DNA of 64,000 nucleotides from Rhodoferax ferrireducens (lineage in GTDB: Bacteria > Pseudomonadota > Gammaproteobacteria > Burkholderiales > Burkholderiaceae_C). Shown one piece after another: positions 9,040-16,735 of this stretch. Position 1 is the stretch's first letter. Each line of letters begins with the position of its first letter. The notes below the pieces were generated by a model that saw only the letters and a program-made list of their open reading frames with translations, was not told where the DNA came from and ran no database searches. The stretch is taken from NCBI RefSeq assembly GCF_003347515.1, contig NZ_QEII01000236.1, forward strand, positions 186,001 through 250,000, written 5' to 3'. The position numbers and the translations under genes are program-made.

Positions 9040-9831
9040 ATGAATTCATTTTCAAACTGGCGCTCGGTGCGCATGTGGGAGTCGCGGCTGGCGCGTGATT
9101 TGCATCAGCGGCGCGTGCTCTGGCTGCATGGGCTGTGCATTGGCCTGATCACCCTGGCCGTCACCTGGGGCGTGTCAGCGATGCAGATGCATCTGGGCGG
9201 CGAATCGCTGGCGCTGCGCTACCTGGTGTCCCTGGGCGTGGGCTACCTCAGCTACCTGTTGACGATACGCCTGTGGGCTGAAGCCCTGATCCGGCGCAAC
9301 CATGCCGAAGTGCCCGATGTGTCGGGTCTTGATCTGCCCGGTTCGCATGGCGCTTGGGAAATGCCCAACCTGCCGACCCTGCGCAGCGGTGGCGGCGGGG
9401 ACTTTGGCGGTGGCGGTGCGTCGGGAGATTTTTCAGATAGTGCAGCTGGCGCAGCAGACGGGATGGGCGAGCTGGCGGGCGGTGCCATTGAGGCCGCTGC
9501 CGGTAGCGACGAGGCCGCCATCGTGGTGGTGCCGGTGGTGGCCGTGTTCTTGATCGGGTGCGCGGTCTTTTTTGGAGCGGGCGCGCTGGTGCTGCTGTAT
9601 TTTGGCTGGGAGGTCTTGCTGGCGGTTGCGGTGGAGCTGGCGTTCTCCTATGCCACGGCCCGCACCGCCGTGCGCGTCACACGCGAAGGCTGGGCGTCGG
9701 CCGCCGTGCGTCTGACCTGGAAACCCCTGGCCGGCGCCGTGCTTTGCGCGGTGATGCTCGGGGCGACGATTGACTACTTCATTCCTACGGCGCAGTCCTT
9801 GCCGCAAGCGTTGAAGGCCTTGCGGCATTGA
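9040..9831 (+). CDS. Hypothetical membrane protein with Gly-rich segment
   Basis: I do not recognise this 263-residue protein. It has about five hydrophobic helices (near 30-50, 58-80, 165-185, 187-207 and 233-250), with a soluble insert between the second and third that carries a glycine run (SGGGGDFGGGGASGDF, about 113-128) and an acidic Ala/Gly-rich stretch. Gly-rich inserts of this kind occur in DUF2207/TPM-like membrane proteins, but I see no diagnostic motif. It begins 174 bp after the cytochrome gene with only a weak ribosome-binding site (GGTGGAAAAGCGGA) and is followed by a repeat element. Confidence 0.65.
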   Translation: MNSFSNWRSVRMWESRLARDLHQRRVLWLHGLCIGLITLAVTWGVSAMQMHLGGESLALRYLVSLGVGYLSYLLTIRLWAEALIRRNHAEVPDVSGLDLPGSHGAWEMPNLPTLRSGGGGDFGGGGASGDFSDSAAGAADGMGELAGGAIEAAAGSDEAAIVVVPVVAVFLIGCAVFFGAGALVLLYFGWEVLLAVAVELAFSYATARTAVRVTREGWASAAVRLTWKPLAGAVLCAVMLGATIDYFIPTAQSLPQALKALRH

Positions 9832-9869
9832 GAGCACGGAGTTCCAGAAATTTAAACGTTTTAGGCCTC

Positions 9870-9912
9870 TAGCCCTTGTGGAATAAGCGCAAGCCACTAC
9901 TAAATATGTAGC
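9870..9912 (+). repeat. 43-nt double-hairpin repeat, copy 2
   Basis: It reads TAGCCC, then hairpin 1 CTTGTG-N7-CGCAAG, then hairpin 2 ACTAC-N7-GTAGC. The second hairpin differs from other copies (GCTAT/ATAGC) on both arms, so pairing is kept by paired changes. It lies just past the decayed brnA gene. Confidence 0.85.
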
Positions 9913-9927
9913 ATTTAAAGTTGCCAG

Positions 9928-10144
9928 TCATACCCCATTGACTTTGGGATGCGTCTTTAGCCAATCCCGTAGCGCGTTGTTCAGACGAGTCTGCCACCCC
10001 GCGCCAGTTGAGCATCTCTTGCGCTGCGGACTGCCCAAACAATCCGGGCAGCACCTCGGAAGCCGGATGCGCTTTTGCAAACCACTCTTCAGTGGCCTCG
10101 GGCGTGTCCATGTCCATTAATTCAGGGGTGGGTTTGCGCGGCAT
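9928..10144 (-). pseudogene. brnA: Decayed BrnA-type antitoxin with internal deletion/frameshift
   Basis: The start MPRKPTPELMDMDTPEATEE, followed by ASEVLPGLFGQSAAQEMLN, matches the N-terminal half of the BrnA antitoxin family (COG3514 type). After the Gly of NWRG the frame loses resemblance, but in another frame the DNA encodes GWQTRLNNALRDWLKTH and ends at a TGA (9928-9930), which is the family's C-terminal segment. About 25-30 residues, including the usual DNA-binding strand, are therefore missing and the two halves are out of frame. No BrnT toxin gene is next to it. It lies downstream of higA on the same strand. Confidence 0.7.
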
Positions 10145-10165
10145 TGCGGGCTTCTCCATGAAAAC

Positions 10166-10498
10166 TCAACCAATGGCCAGCCGCACCGGTTTCCCAACCC
10201 GGCTCAACATATTGACCAGCGTGTCAATGGTGAATTTGCTGACTTTCATGTTCACCACATCTGACACGCGGGGCCGCGACACCATCAAAATTTCTGCCGC
10301 CTGCGCTTGCTTCAAATGGTTGTCGCTGATCCATTTCGACAGCTCGCCCATGAGTTGCTCTTTCAGCACCTTCGTGTCATTGATTTGTTGCTGTGATTCC
10401 GCCTGGAAGCGGTCCGCTTCTTCTGGTGTAAATCCCAATTCGCGAAACAGGTTGGCACCCGGTTTCGTCACATGGTGGATATTGGTATCAATCGTCAT
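10166..10498 (-). CDS. HigA-like XRE antitoxin
   Basis: This 110-residue protein has a C-terminal helix-turn-helix of the HTH_37/XRE class (about 50-105: LKQAQAAEILMVSRPRVSDVV followed by FTIDTLVNMLSRVGKPV). Antitoxins of this type bind and neutralise a RelE/HigB-like toxin and repress the shared promoter. Its start overlaps the end of the upstream toxin frame by 4 bp, typical of toxin-first higBA operons. The antitoxin frame is intact although the toxin gene has a stop codon, so it may now act only as a regulator or as an anti-toxin for related toxins elsewhere. Family identity is clear; its current role is inferred. Confidence 0.85.
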   Translation of the reverse strand: MTIDTNIHHVTKPGANLFRELGFTPEEADRFQAESQQQINDTKVLKEQLMGELSKWISDNHLKQAQAAEILMVSRPRVSDVVNMKVSKFTIDTLVNMLSRVGKPVRLAIG

Positions 10499-10848
10499 TT
10501 TGTGGCCTTTCTTGTCCTTGCAACGGCGCGGTAGCGCGCCTCTGCGATGTCTTTGTCATGCTTGCTCGTCGCCTGTGTTTTCTTCTGGAAACAATGCAGC
10601 ACGTAAACCGCTTCCTCAAACTTGACGACATACATGACACGGTAAATGCCCTGACTATCTTTGATGCGGATTTCTTTGGTGCCAGCGCCTACGTCATCAA
10701 ACGGCTTCCAGTCCTCCGGCTCCAGACCAGCTTGCACCTTGCCTAATTGAAAACCGGCTTATTTCCGGGGCTCATGAGGAAATGCCAGTAAATCGTCATA
10801 ACAGGAACCCACCCAGCGAATCTCTTTTTGGGTGTCAGGGTCGTGCAT
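10495..10848 (-). pseudogene. HigB/Gp49-like toxin gene interrupted by a nonsense codon
   Basis: Translating from the ATG at 10846-10848 gives MHDPDTQKEIRWVGSCYDD, then LLAFPHEPRK, a TAA stop at 10759-10761, and in the same frame AGFQLGKVQAGLEPEDWKPF through to the end. Both sides fit the RelE/HigB phage-Gp49-like family without a gap (the family usually has Glu or another residue where the stop is), so a single base change appears to have broken a full-length 117-codon gene. A GTG at 10735-10737 could allow an 80-residue remnant lacking the N-terminal helices. The C-terminal motif VYVLHCFQKKTQATSK is intact. Confidence 0.8.
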
Positions 10849-10865
10849 GTATAAAATTTTATACA
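10848..10865. promoter_or_regulatory. 18-bp perfect palindrome, probable HigA operator
   Basis: TGTATAAAATTTTATACA is a perfect 18-bp inverted repeat that begins at the first base of the toxin start codon. Its position at the head of the higBA operon and its symmetry fit autoregulation by the HTH antitoxin. Binding is inferred. Confidence 0.65.
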
Positions 10866-10957
10866 AAGCAGGGTGATGCGTCAAGGTAAGTCACAAAAAC
10901 GTTGGCTCAAGCGCACCGTGATTGACGACGTATTGATCGTGCGGTGTTTTAGGGTTC

Positions 10958-11000
10958 TAGCGCCCGTGGAATAAGCGCAAGCAGCTATTTATTTTGTAGT
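10958..11000 (+). repeat. 43-nt double-hairpin repeat, copy 3
   Basis: TAGCGCCCGTGGAATAAGCG begins the copy and AGCAGCTA ends the 30-nt core, followed by the second hairpin region to 11000. Hairpin 1 has a mismatch and hairpin 2 is imperfect (GCTAT/GTAGT). Confidence 0.75.
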
Positions 11001-11050
11001 GTTCCGATCTGCACGCCGTTTTATTAACGAAGTTAACGTATTTATCAAAA

Positions 11051-11079
11051 TTGACGAATTACGCAAAGTTAACTAGAAT
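11051..11079 (+). promoter_or_regulatory. Sigma-70 promoter for the Xre-RES module
   Basis: TTGACG (11051-11056), a 17-bp spacer and TAGAAT (11074-11079) form a near-consensus promoter upstream of the antitoxin gene. GTTAAC lies immediately before the -10 hexamer and again 36 bp upstream (11032-11037), so the two palindromes flank the -35 and could be operator sites. Confidence 0.65.
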
Positions 11080-11197
11080 TTGATTGCATGTTGACCATCC
11101 CGCATTGGCGCTAGCCCTCGCTTCCATTTGAGTGGCTTTTCCGCCAGCAAAGCCAACCTGCGTAACGCGCCATAAAGCGCTTTTTTAGAGAAAACGC

Positions 11198-11668
11198 ATG
11201 AACACCCTAACCATCCACGCACCGTTTGCCACAGAATCCGCTCAGCTCCGCCATGAAGCGACCGACAGCCCTTATGCCACGGCCACGCAGACCGCCGCCT
11301 TGCTTCGATCCGGCGTGCAGTACCGCCGCGACCGCATGGAAGCCGCCGACATGATCACCACCGATGAAGCTGCCGAACTGGCGGGCACCAGCCGCGTGAC
11401 GATCAATGCCTGGATCAAAAGCGGGCGCTGCATCGGCATGTCCAATCTGCGCCGTGGCTTCAAGCTGCCGCGCTGGCAGTTTGAGCCCGCCATCTGGCCC
11501 GCGCTGCAGCCCATGGCCAAGAACCTGGGTACCAACGATGGCTGGCAGTTGCTCGCATTTCTGGAGTCGCCGGCCACCGCGCTGGACGGCCAGACACCGC
11601 GCGCTGCACTGGAACAAGGCGCGCCACTTGAGCGCATCCTGGCACTGGCAACGGCTGAGGCCCATTGA
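11198..11668 (+). CDS. Xre/MbcA/ParS-like antitoxin of a RES-type module
   Basis: A 156-residue protein whose centre (about 50-95) contains a helix-turn-helix-like stretch ITTDEAAELAGTSRVTINAW and whose C-terminus (about 110-150, GTNDGWQLLAFLESPATALD) resembles the toxin-binding domain of MbcA/ParS antitoxins. It is directly upstream of a RES-domain gene, its expected partner, with the two separated by only 8 bp. Such antitoxins cap the active site of the NAD-degrading RES toxin and repress the operon. It has a near-consensus promoter 120 bp upstream. Confidence 0.82.
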   Translation: MNTLTIHAPFATESAQLRHEATDSPYATATQTAALLRSGVQYRRDRMEAADMITTDEAAELAGTSRVTINAWIKSGRCIGMSNLRRGFKLPRWQFEPAIWPALQPMAKNLGTNDGWQLLAFLESPATALDGQTPRAALEQGAPLERILALATAEAH

Positions 11669-11676
11669 CCTCAACC

Positions 11677-12258
11677 ATGAACTTCAAAGAACTTAATCCG
11701 CCAATCATTGAGCTTCCCGCCCATCAAATCTGGCACCGCGTGCAGCGCAAAACGGCACGCAAAGACAGCGTGCGAATAAATGGTTTCGTACTGGCCCCAT
11801 CAGGTGGCTTGGCCGGCCGCTTTGATCTCGCGATTGAGCCCACCGCGTACCTCGGTGACAGCCCGGAGACGGCGCTGTATGAATCGCTTTTCCGAAGAGA
11901 AGTGCGCAGCTGCCACTGGGATCGCTTGCAGCAGCGCGTGTTGGTCAGCTTTGAGACGCTGCACCGCCTGCGTTTGGTGGACTTACGGGGATTGGAAGAG
12001 CGTTATCCGGTGCTGCAATCGCTGCGCTACGACGCCACACAGAGTTTCGCGCTGGACTGCAGACAGCAAGACCTGCACGGCATCCTCTACGCCTCGGCCC
12101 AACACCCTTACCACGGCTGTGTTTGCCTTTTCAAGGCGGGCATTGAAAAGACGAAGCGCACCGCGTTAACGCCGCTTGTCAAACCGGACACCGAGCAGTT
12201 GCACAAGGCGGTGATGGTCGCCGCGCGTGGGTCGCAGGTGCCGATTGTTCGGGAGTAA
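11677..12258 (+). CDS. RES-domain toxin (predicted NAD+-degrading)
   Basis: This 193-residue protein has the RES fold signature: GGLAGRFD (conserved Arg), AYLGDSPETALYESLF (conserved Tyr/Glu) and HGILYASAQHPYHGCVCLF with its Ser near residue 137. RES toxins such as MbcT and ParT hydrolyse NAD+ or transfer ADP-ribose and are relatives of ADP-ribosyltransferases. The key Arg, Glu and Ser appear intact, unlike the two decayed modules just upstream, so this one is probably functional. I start it at the ATG at 11677; a TTG at 11665, overlapping the antitoxin stop, is in frame but less likely. Confidence 0.88.
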   Translation: MNFKELNPPIIELPAHQIWHRVQRKTARKDSVRINGFVLAPSGGLAGRFDLAIEPTAYLGDSPETALYESLFRREVRSCHWDRLQQRVLVSFETLHRLRLVDLRGLEERYPVLQSLRYDATQSFALDCRQQDLHGILYASAQHPYHGCVCLFKAGIEKTKRTALTPLVKPDTEQLHKAVMVAARGSQVPIVRE

Positions 12259-12302
12259 CCGTCGCTAAAGTTCAGGCAATTGGAATCTGCCGCCAACTGT
12301 CT

Positions 12303-13511
12303 CTAAAAAGGGATGTCATCGTCCATATCATCAAATCCGCTGCGCGGACTTTCCTTCGCTGGTTCCCCCATCCAGTCGGGGCCCAGTTTGTCCCGTCCTA
12401 CAACCACTTCAATAGGACTGTCACCCAATTCCATGTTTTTTATCAAATCTTCCAGAGCCGTTGTTTGTAACGCACCAGTCAATTCCAGTTGCAGTTTGGC
12501 TTCAAATTCATGCTCAATCATTGCTTGTGCGATCGTCACGTCAATCTGTTGTCCATAGTCATCATATTGGTACGCGACGACTTCGACTCTCAACGATACA
12601 TCGATATCAATGGGTATCTCTGCTACACAAGCATCCTGTTGCGGTGAGGTAATCCACACTCCCATTGCCTCAGGATGCGCTTGAAATGATTTCAATGTCG
12701 TTTCGACTACTCGAGCATCAAAGCCATAGCGATATGAACGCGGTAGTTTGATTCGCCATGGAAGGGATATGAGTCCCTTTTCTAGCGTTTCTTGTATGGA
12801 TCGTTTGAAGCCAGTAGTTGGAGTTTCATATGCAGTACACAGTCGCTTTTTTATATCTTTGACTTCCGACGTTTCGGATAAAAACATGGCAGTCAGCTCT
12901 TGAAGCGATGACACGCAATATACATGCGTTGATTGTTCCGCATAGGCTTTCCAACCAACATCTTTAGACACCGCAACAACTTGAACCTGTTTTTCAGCGG
13001 CCAAATATTCAAGCATTAGAAGCGATGCTGCATCCGGGAATTCATGTTTTTTGTCCTTGCCTCCGCCAAAGGGCGGATGACCTTGGAAGTACATATCGAA
13101 AATCTTTGAACTTAAACGTTCGTGTGTGGGCTTTAAAACTATGCCGTTGTGTGAATTAAGAAAGATCTGAAATTGAGCATCAAAAACATTGGTAGCACTA
13201 TCTCTCGCGAACTTTAGCCAATCTGGTTCAGTTTGGTTGAAGGCGTTGCCAAGGTGTCTTCGAAGATCTTGCATTCCAGTTTGAATTTGCTGGACTGATC
13301 GCGAAACATTGTCCGTTCGATGCTGGCTTATTTCTCTGCGCACGATGTCTGGCATCCAAAGTTGAAACCATGGCGGCAATTGACCCGCAAGGTGACGCAG
13401 TGGACCGTCATTGAAGCGGAACCCCGCCGCTTCAATGACTGATGTGTCGAGTGCAAATGCGCACGCCTTTCGGGGATTCAATTCGGACGAATTCGGTAAA
13501 CCACTTGGCAC
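12303..13511 (-). CDS. PIN-domain protein, DUF4935 type, in low-GC DNA
   Basis: A 402-residue protein whose N-terminal half is a PIN-like nuclease domain of the PIN_12/DUF4935 class. The first acidic residue is in FALDTSVIEAAG (Asp at about 22), a second is in VRREISQH, and later acids are in FPDAASLLMLEYL and VVAVSKDVGW. The C-terminal half (about 230-402) is unrecognised and ends in a very acidic tail (GFDDMDDDIPF). Such proteins are seen in defence or toxin contexts, but the function here is not established. I chose a GTG start at 13509-13511 with GGAGG just upstream; the frame stays open to 13637. Base composition is visibly more AT-rich than in its neighbours, suggesting transfer. Confidence 0.72.
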   Translation of the reverse strand: MPSGLPNSSELNPRKACAFALDTSVIEAAGFRFNDGPLRHLAGQLPPWFQLWMPDIVRREISQHRTDNVSRSVQQIQTGMQDLRRHLGNAFNQTEPDWLKFARDSATNVFDAQFQIFLNSHNGIVLKPTHERLSSKIFDMYFQGHPPFGGGKDKKHEFPDAASLLMLEYLAAEKQVQVVAVSKDVGWKAYAEQSTHVYCVSSLQELTAMFLSETSEVKDIKKRLCTAYETPTTGFKRSIQETLEKGLISLPWRIKLPRSYRYGFDARVVETTLKSFQAHPEAMGVWITSPQQDACVAEIPIDIDVSLRVEVVAYQYDDYGQQIDVTIAQAMIEHEFEAKLQLELTGALQTTALEDLIKNMELGDSPIEVVVGRDKLGPDWMGEPAKESPRSGFDDMDDDIPF

Positions 13512-13694
13512 TCGTTGCCTCCACTTTGTCTTATTTGATTCAATGCATGATAGCTTTATACATTCCCCGTCATCAGTTCGGCGTGCGATTCTTGTGTTGA
13601 GGAGAAAACTGCAAACGCCAACGCCCCCATACGCCACAAGGCGTATTCCCCAATCCCCCGCTCCTCCCTAAAGTTCCCCCATCGCCACGCAAAA

Positions 13695-13720
13695 GCCTGT
13701 CTGACAACAGAAAGACAGGC
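13695..13720 (+). promoter_or_regulatory. Hairpin in the urtA leader
   Basis: GCCTGTCT and AGACAGGC form an 8-bp perfect stem around a 10-nt loop, 44 bp before the urtA start. It has no T-tract. It may shape the leader mRNA. Confidence 0.4.
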
Positions 13721-13763
13721 CCAGCGCAGCGAGACGGAAACTTATCACCACCGGAGAAGCAAC

Positions 13764-15050
13764 ATGCAACGCTCAAATTCACGACGCTTTACGCTCAAGG
13801 CACTCACCGCTGCCGTCGCCCTCACCACCCTGTCGGCGCTGCCTGCGTATGCCGCTGACACCATCAAGGTCGGCATTCTGCACAGCCTCTCGGGCACCAT
13901 GGCCATTTCGGAAACCGTGTTGAAAGACACCGTGCTGATGGCCATCGACGAGATCAACGCCAAGGGTGGCGTGCTGGGCAAGAAGCTCGAACCCGTGGTG
14001 GTGGACCCGGCTTCCAACTGGCCCCTGTTTGCTGAAAAAACCAAGCAGCTGCTGGGCCAAGACAAAGTGGCGGTCATCTTTGGCTGCTGGACCTCGGTGT
14101 CACGCAAATCGGTGTTGCCCGTGGTGGAAGAAATGAACGGCCTGCTGTTCTACCCCGTGCAGTACGAGGGTGAAGAGCTGTCCAAAAACGTGTTCTATAC
14201 CGGCGCCGCACCGAATCAGCAGGCGATTCCGGCGGTGGACTACCTGATGAGCAAGGACGGCGGCGGCGCCAAGCGCTGGGTGCTGCTGGGCACCGACTAT
14301 GTCTATCCCCGCACCACCAATAAGATTCTGCGCGCCTACCTGAAATCCAAGGGCGTGAAAGAATCCGACATCGACGAAAAGTACACGCCGTTTGGTCATT
14401 CCGATTACCAGACCATCGTGGCTGACATCAAGAAGTTCTCCGCCGGTGGCAAGACCGCCGTGGTGTCCACCATCAACGGCGACTCCAACGTGCCGTTCTA
14501 CAAAGAGCTGGGCAACGCCGGCCTGAAGGCCAAAGATGTGCCGGTGGTCGCTTTCTCCGTCGGTGAAGAAGAGCTGCGCGGCGTGGACACCAAACCGCTG
14601 GTGGGCCACCTGGCCGCCTGGAACTATTTCCAGTCGATCAAGAACCCGACCAACACCGAGTTCATCAAGAAATGGTCGGCCTACGCCAAGGCCAAGAAAC
14701 TGCCCGGCGCTGACAAGCCTTTGACCAACGACCCGATGGAAGCCACCTACATCGGCATCAACATGTGGAAGCAGGCGGTTGAGAAGGCCAAATCCACCGA
14801 TGTCGACAAGGTCATCGCCGCCATGGCGGGCCAGACCTTCAAGGCACCGAGCGGCATCGTGAGCAAGATGGATGAGAAAAACCACCACCTGCACAAGTCG
14901 GTGTTCATTGGCGAGATCAAGGCCGACGGCCAGTTCAACGTGGTCTGGAAGACGCCCGGCCCGGTGAAAGCCAAGCCATGGTCGCCGTACATCGAAGGCA
15001 ACGACAAGAAGCCTGATGAGCCGGCCAAGATGGAAATCGCCAAGAAGTAA
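13764..15050 (+). CDS. urtA: Urea ABC transporter, periplasmic urea-binding protein
   Basis: This 428-residue protein has a signal peptide (residues 1-30, ending PAYA) and the branched-chain-amino-acid-type binding fold with UrtA-specific stretches: KVGILHSLSGTMAISE, VVEEMNGLLFYPVQYEGEE, NVFYTGAAPNQQ, VLLGTDYVYPRTTN and TNDPMEATYIGINMW. It captures urea at low concentration and delivers it to UrtBC. It is the first gene of urtABCDE, 104 bp ahead of urtB with a strong hairpin in the gap. The ribosome-binding site is CCGGAGAAG. I saw no sigma-54 signature in the leader, so nitrogen control, if present, acts elsewhere. Confidence 0.97.
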   Translation: MQRSNSRRFTLKALTAAVALTTLSALPAYAADTIKVGILHSLSGTMAISETVLKDTVLMAIDEINAKGGVLGKKLEPVVVDPASNWPLFAEKTKQLLGQDKVAVIFGCWTSVSRKSVLPVVEEMNGLLFYPVQYEGEELSKNVFYTGAAPNQQAIPAVDYLMSKDGGGAKRWVLLGTDYVYPRTTNKILRAYLKSKGVKESDIDEKYTPFGHSDYQTIVADIKKFSAGGKTAVVSTINGDSNVPFYKELGNAGLKAKDVPVVAFSVGEEELRGVDTKPLVGHLAAWNYFQSIKNPTNTEFIKKWSAYAKAKKLPGADKPLTNDPMEATYIGINMWKQAVEKAKSTDVDKVIAAMAGQTFKAPSGIVSKMDEKNHHLHKSVFIGEIKADGQFNVVWKTPGPVKAKPWSPYIEGNDKKPDEPAKMEIAKK

Positions 15051-15068
15051 GACAAGGTAGGTAAGAGA

Positions 15069-15125
15069 GCTGTCACACGGTCCGGGGTTGGGTTTTAAAA
15101 CTCAACTCCGGATTGATCGTGTCAG
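15069..15125 (+). promoter_or_regulatory. Strong intercistronic hairpin between urtA and urtB
   Basis: The 32 nt at 15081-15112 fold on themselves (TCCGGGGTTGGGTTTT with AAAACTCAACTCCGGA), pairing fully as RNA with two G-U pairs. Outer sequence (GCTG..ACACG with CGTGTCAGC) extends the stem. There is no T-tract. Such a structure could protect the urtA 3' end and keep the binding protein in excess over the membrane parts. Confidence 0.6.
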
Positions 15126-15154
15126 CAACAACAACCCAAAGAGAGAGTCTGTCA

Positions 15155-16735
15155 ATGCTTAGCCATTTAATTCGATTGACAGCATTTGCCCTATGTTTAG
15201 TCGCTGGTAACGCCCACGCCTTGACGGCTGACGAGGCGAATGCCATGGCGTCCGGCGAGTCCGATGCGCGCATCGAAGCCTTGCACAAGGCGGTGAGCAC
15301 GGCTGACGACAAGACCGCCGCGTTTTTGCAGGCCTTGTCCGATGACGCCGTCAAACTGGTCGGCAGCAGGGCCTTCATCGTGCGGGACGACAAGGGCGTT
15401 GATCCTGTGAGCGGCGTTGAGTTTGCCGTGCCGGACGCGTTTGAGGACGTGATGAACAACAACCGCATGCGCGGCGAGCTGGATTCAGCGCTGGCCGCGC
15501 TCAAGCTGTTTTCCAAAGACGAGAAGATCCGCATGGCCGCCATCAAGCAGTTGCAGAGTGATGCGGATGAAACCAAACTACCCTTGATCGACAAGGCGTT
15601 TGCCGCAGAGAAAAACGAACAGATTAAAGAGCTGCTGGGCATGGTGCGCGCCGCCGCGCTGCTGGGCAGCAGCGATAAGGCCAAGCGCCTGGAAGCGGCC
15701 GCCTTGTTGGGCAGCAGCACTCAGGCCAGCACCAAAACCGTGTTGCTGGCGCGCCTGACGCAAGAGACCGAGCCCGACGTAAAAGCCGCGCTGCAAAAGT
15801 CCTTGCGCGAGGTGGAAGCGGCCCTGGCCTGGGGTGACCGGCTGGGCGCCATCTTCAGCGGCATCAGCCTTGGCTCCATCCTGCTGCTGGTGGCGCTGGG
15901 CCTGGCCATCACCTACGGGCTGATGGGCGTGATCAACATGGCGCATGGCGAACTGATGATGATTGGCGCCTACGCCACTTATGTGGTGCAGGGCCTGTTT
16001 CAAAAATACCTGCCGGGTGCGTTTGACTGGTATCTGCTGGCCTCGGTGCCGGTAGCCTTTCTGGCCTCGGCGCTGATGGGCGCGGCGCTGGAGCGCAGCG
16101 TAATCCGCTTTCTGTATGGCCGTCCGCTGGAAACCTTGCTGGCCACCTGGGGCATCAGCCTGATGCTGATGCAGCTGGTGCGCACCTTGTTTGGCGCACA
16201 AAACGTGGGCGTGGAAAACCCCTCGTGGATGAGTGGCGGCGTGCAGGTGCTGGGCAATTTGTCGCTGCCCTACAACCGGCTGGTGATCATTGGCTTTGCC
16301 GTGTTTGTCTTGCTGGGAGTCGGGTGGTTGATCGGCCGAACGCGGCTGGGTCTGTTCGTGCGCGGCGTCACGCAAAACCGGCCGATTGCCGCGTGCATGG
16401 GCGTGAACACGGCTCGGATTGATACCTACGCCTTTGCGCTGGGCTCGGGCATTGCCGGGCTGGCGGGCTGCGCTTTGAGCCAGGTCGGCAATGTGGGGCC
16501 GGACCTGGGGCAGGGCTACATCGTGGACTCGTTCATGGTGGTGGTGCTGGGCGGCGTGGGCCAGCTGGCCGGCACGGTGTATGCCGCCATGGGCCTGGGC
16601 ATTTTGAACAAGTTTCTGGAGGGCTGGACCGGCGCCGTGCTGGCCAAGATCGCGGTGCTGGTGTTCATCATCATCTTTATTCAAAAGCGTCCTCAAGGCA
16701 TTTTTGCCATGAAGGGCCGCTCGGCGGAGGCCTAA
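15155..16735 (+). CDS. urtB: Urea ABC transporter permease UrtB
   Basis: This 526-residue permease has a signal-like N-terminus, a long periplasmic helical region typical of UrtB (about 20-230, with LGSS repeats) and a C-terminal LivH-type membrane domain (about 240-520) containing GLAITYGLMGVINMAHGELM and VTQNRPIAACMGVNTARID. It forms the urea channel with UrtC. I start at the ATG at 15155 (MLSHLIRLTAF), which begins the signal segment and follows AGAGAGAG; a TTG at 15113 is in frame but lies in the hairpin. The stop directly abuts the urtC start, so the genes are coupled. Confidence 0.95.
   Translation: MLSHLIRLTAFALCLVAGNAHALTADEANAMASGESDARIEALHKAVSTADDKTAAFLQALSDDAVKLVGSRAFIVRDDKGVDPVSGVEFAVPDAFEDVMNNNRMRGELDSALAALKLFSKDEKIRMAAIKQLQSDADETKLPLIDKAFAAEKNEQIKELLGMVRAAALLGSSDKAKRLEAAALLGSSTQASTKTVLLARLTQETEPDVKAALQKSLREVEAALAWGDRLGAIFSGISLGSILLLVALGLAITYGLMGVINMAHGELMMIGAYATYVVQGLFQKYLPGAFDWYLLASVPVAFLASALMGAALERSVIRFLYGRPLETLLATWGISLMLMQLVRTLFGAQNVGVENPSWMSGGVQVLGNLSLPYNRLVIIGFAVFVLLGVGWLIGRTRLGLFVRGVTQNRPIAACMGVNTARIDTYAFALGSGIAGLAGCALSQVGNVGPDLGQGYIVDSFMVVVLGGVGQLAGTVYAAMGLGILNKFLEGWTGAVLAKIAVLVFIIIFIQKRPQGIFAMKGRSAEA

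Larger units (their letters stand above)
10866..11197. other. Intergenic region between two toxin-antitoxin modules
   Basis: There is no gene in this 332 bp. It holds repeat copy 3 (10958-11000), GTTAAC motifs at 11032-11037 and 11068-11073, and a near-consensus promoter (11051-11079) for the Xre-RES operon. It is more AT-rich than the surrounding sequence. Confidence 0.6.

Noticed and set aside
9869..10159. A 96-residue protein over the brnA remnant
   Set aside because: Its second half does not resemble anything, while another frame encodes the expected BrnA C-terminus, so the reading frame is an artefact of a deletion.
10495..10737. An 80-residue toxin starting at GTG 10735 as a normal gene
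   Set aside because: The DNA upstream is in frame and homologous to the family N-terminus, so the short form is better explained as a full gene with a nonsense codon.
13504..13520. A possible sigma-54 promoter (TGGCACTCGTTGCC) before urtA
   Set aside because: GG and GC are 10 rather than 12 nt apart, and the site is 250 bp from urtA within the PIN gene region.
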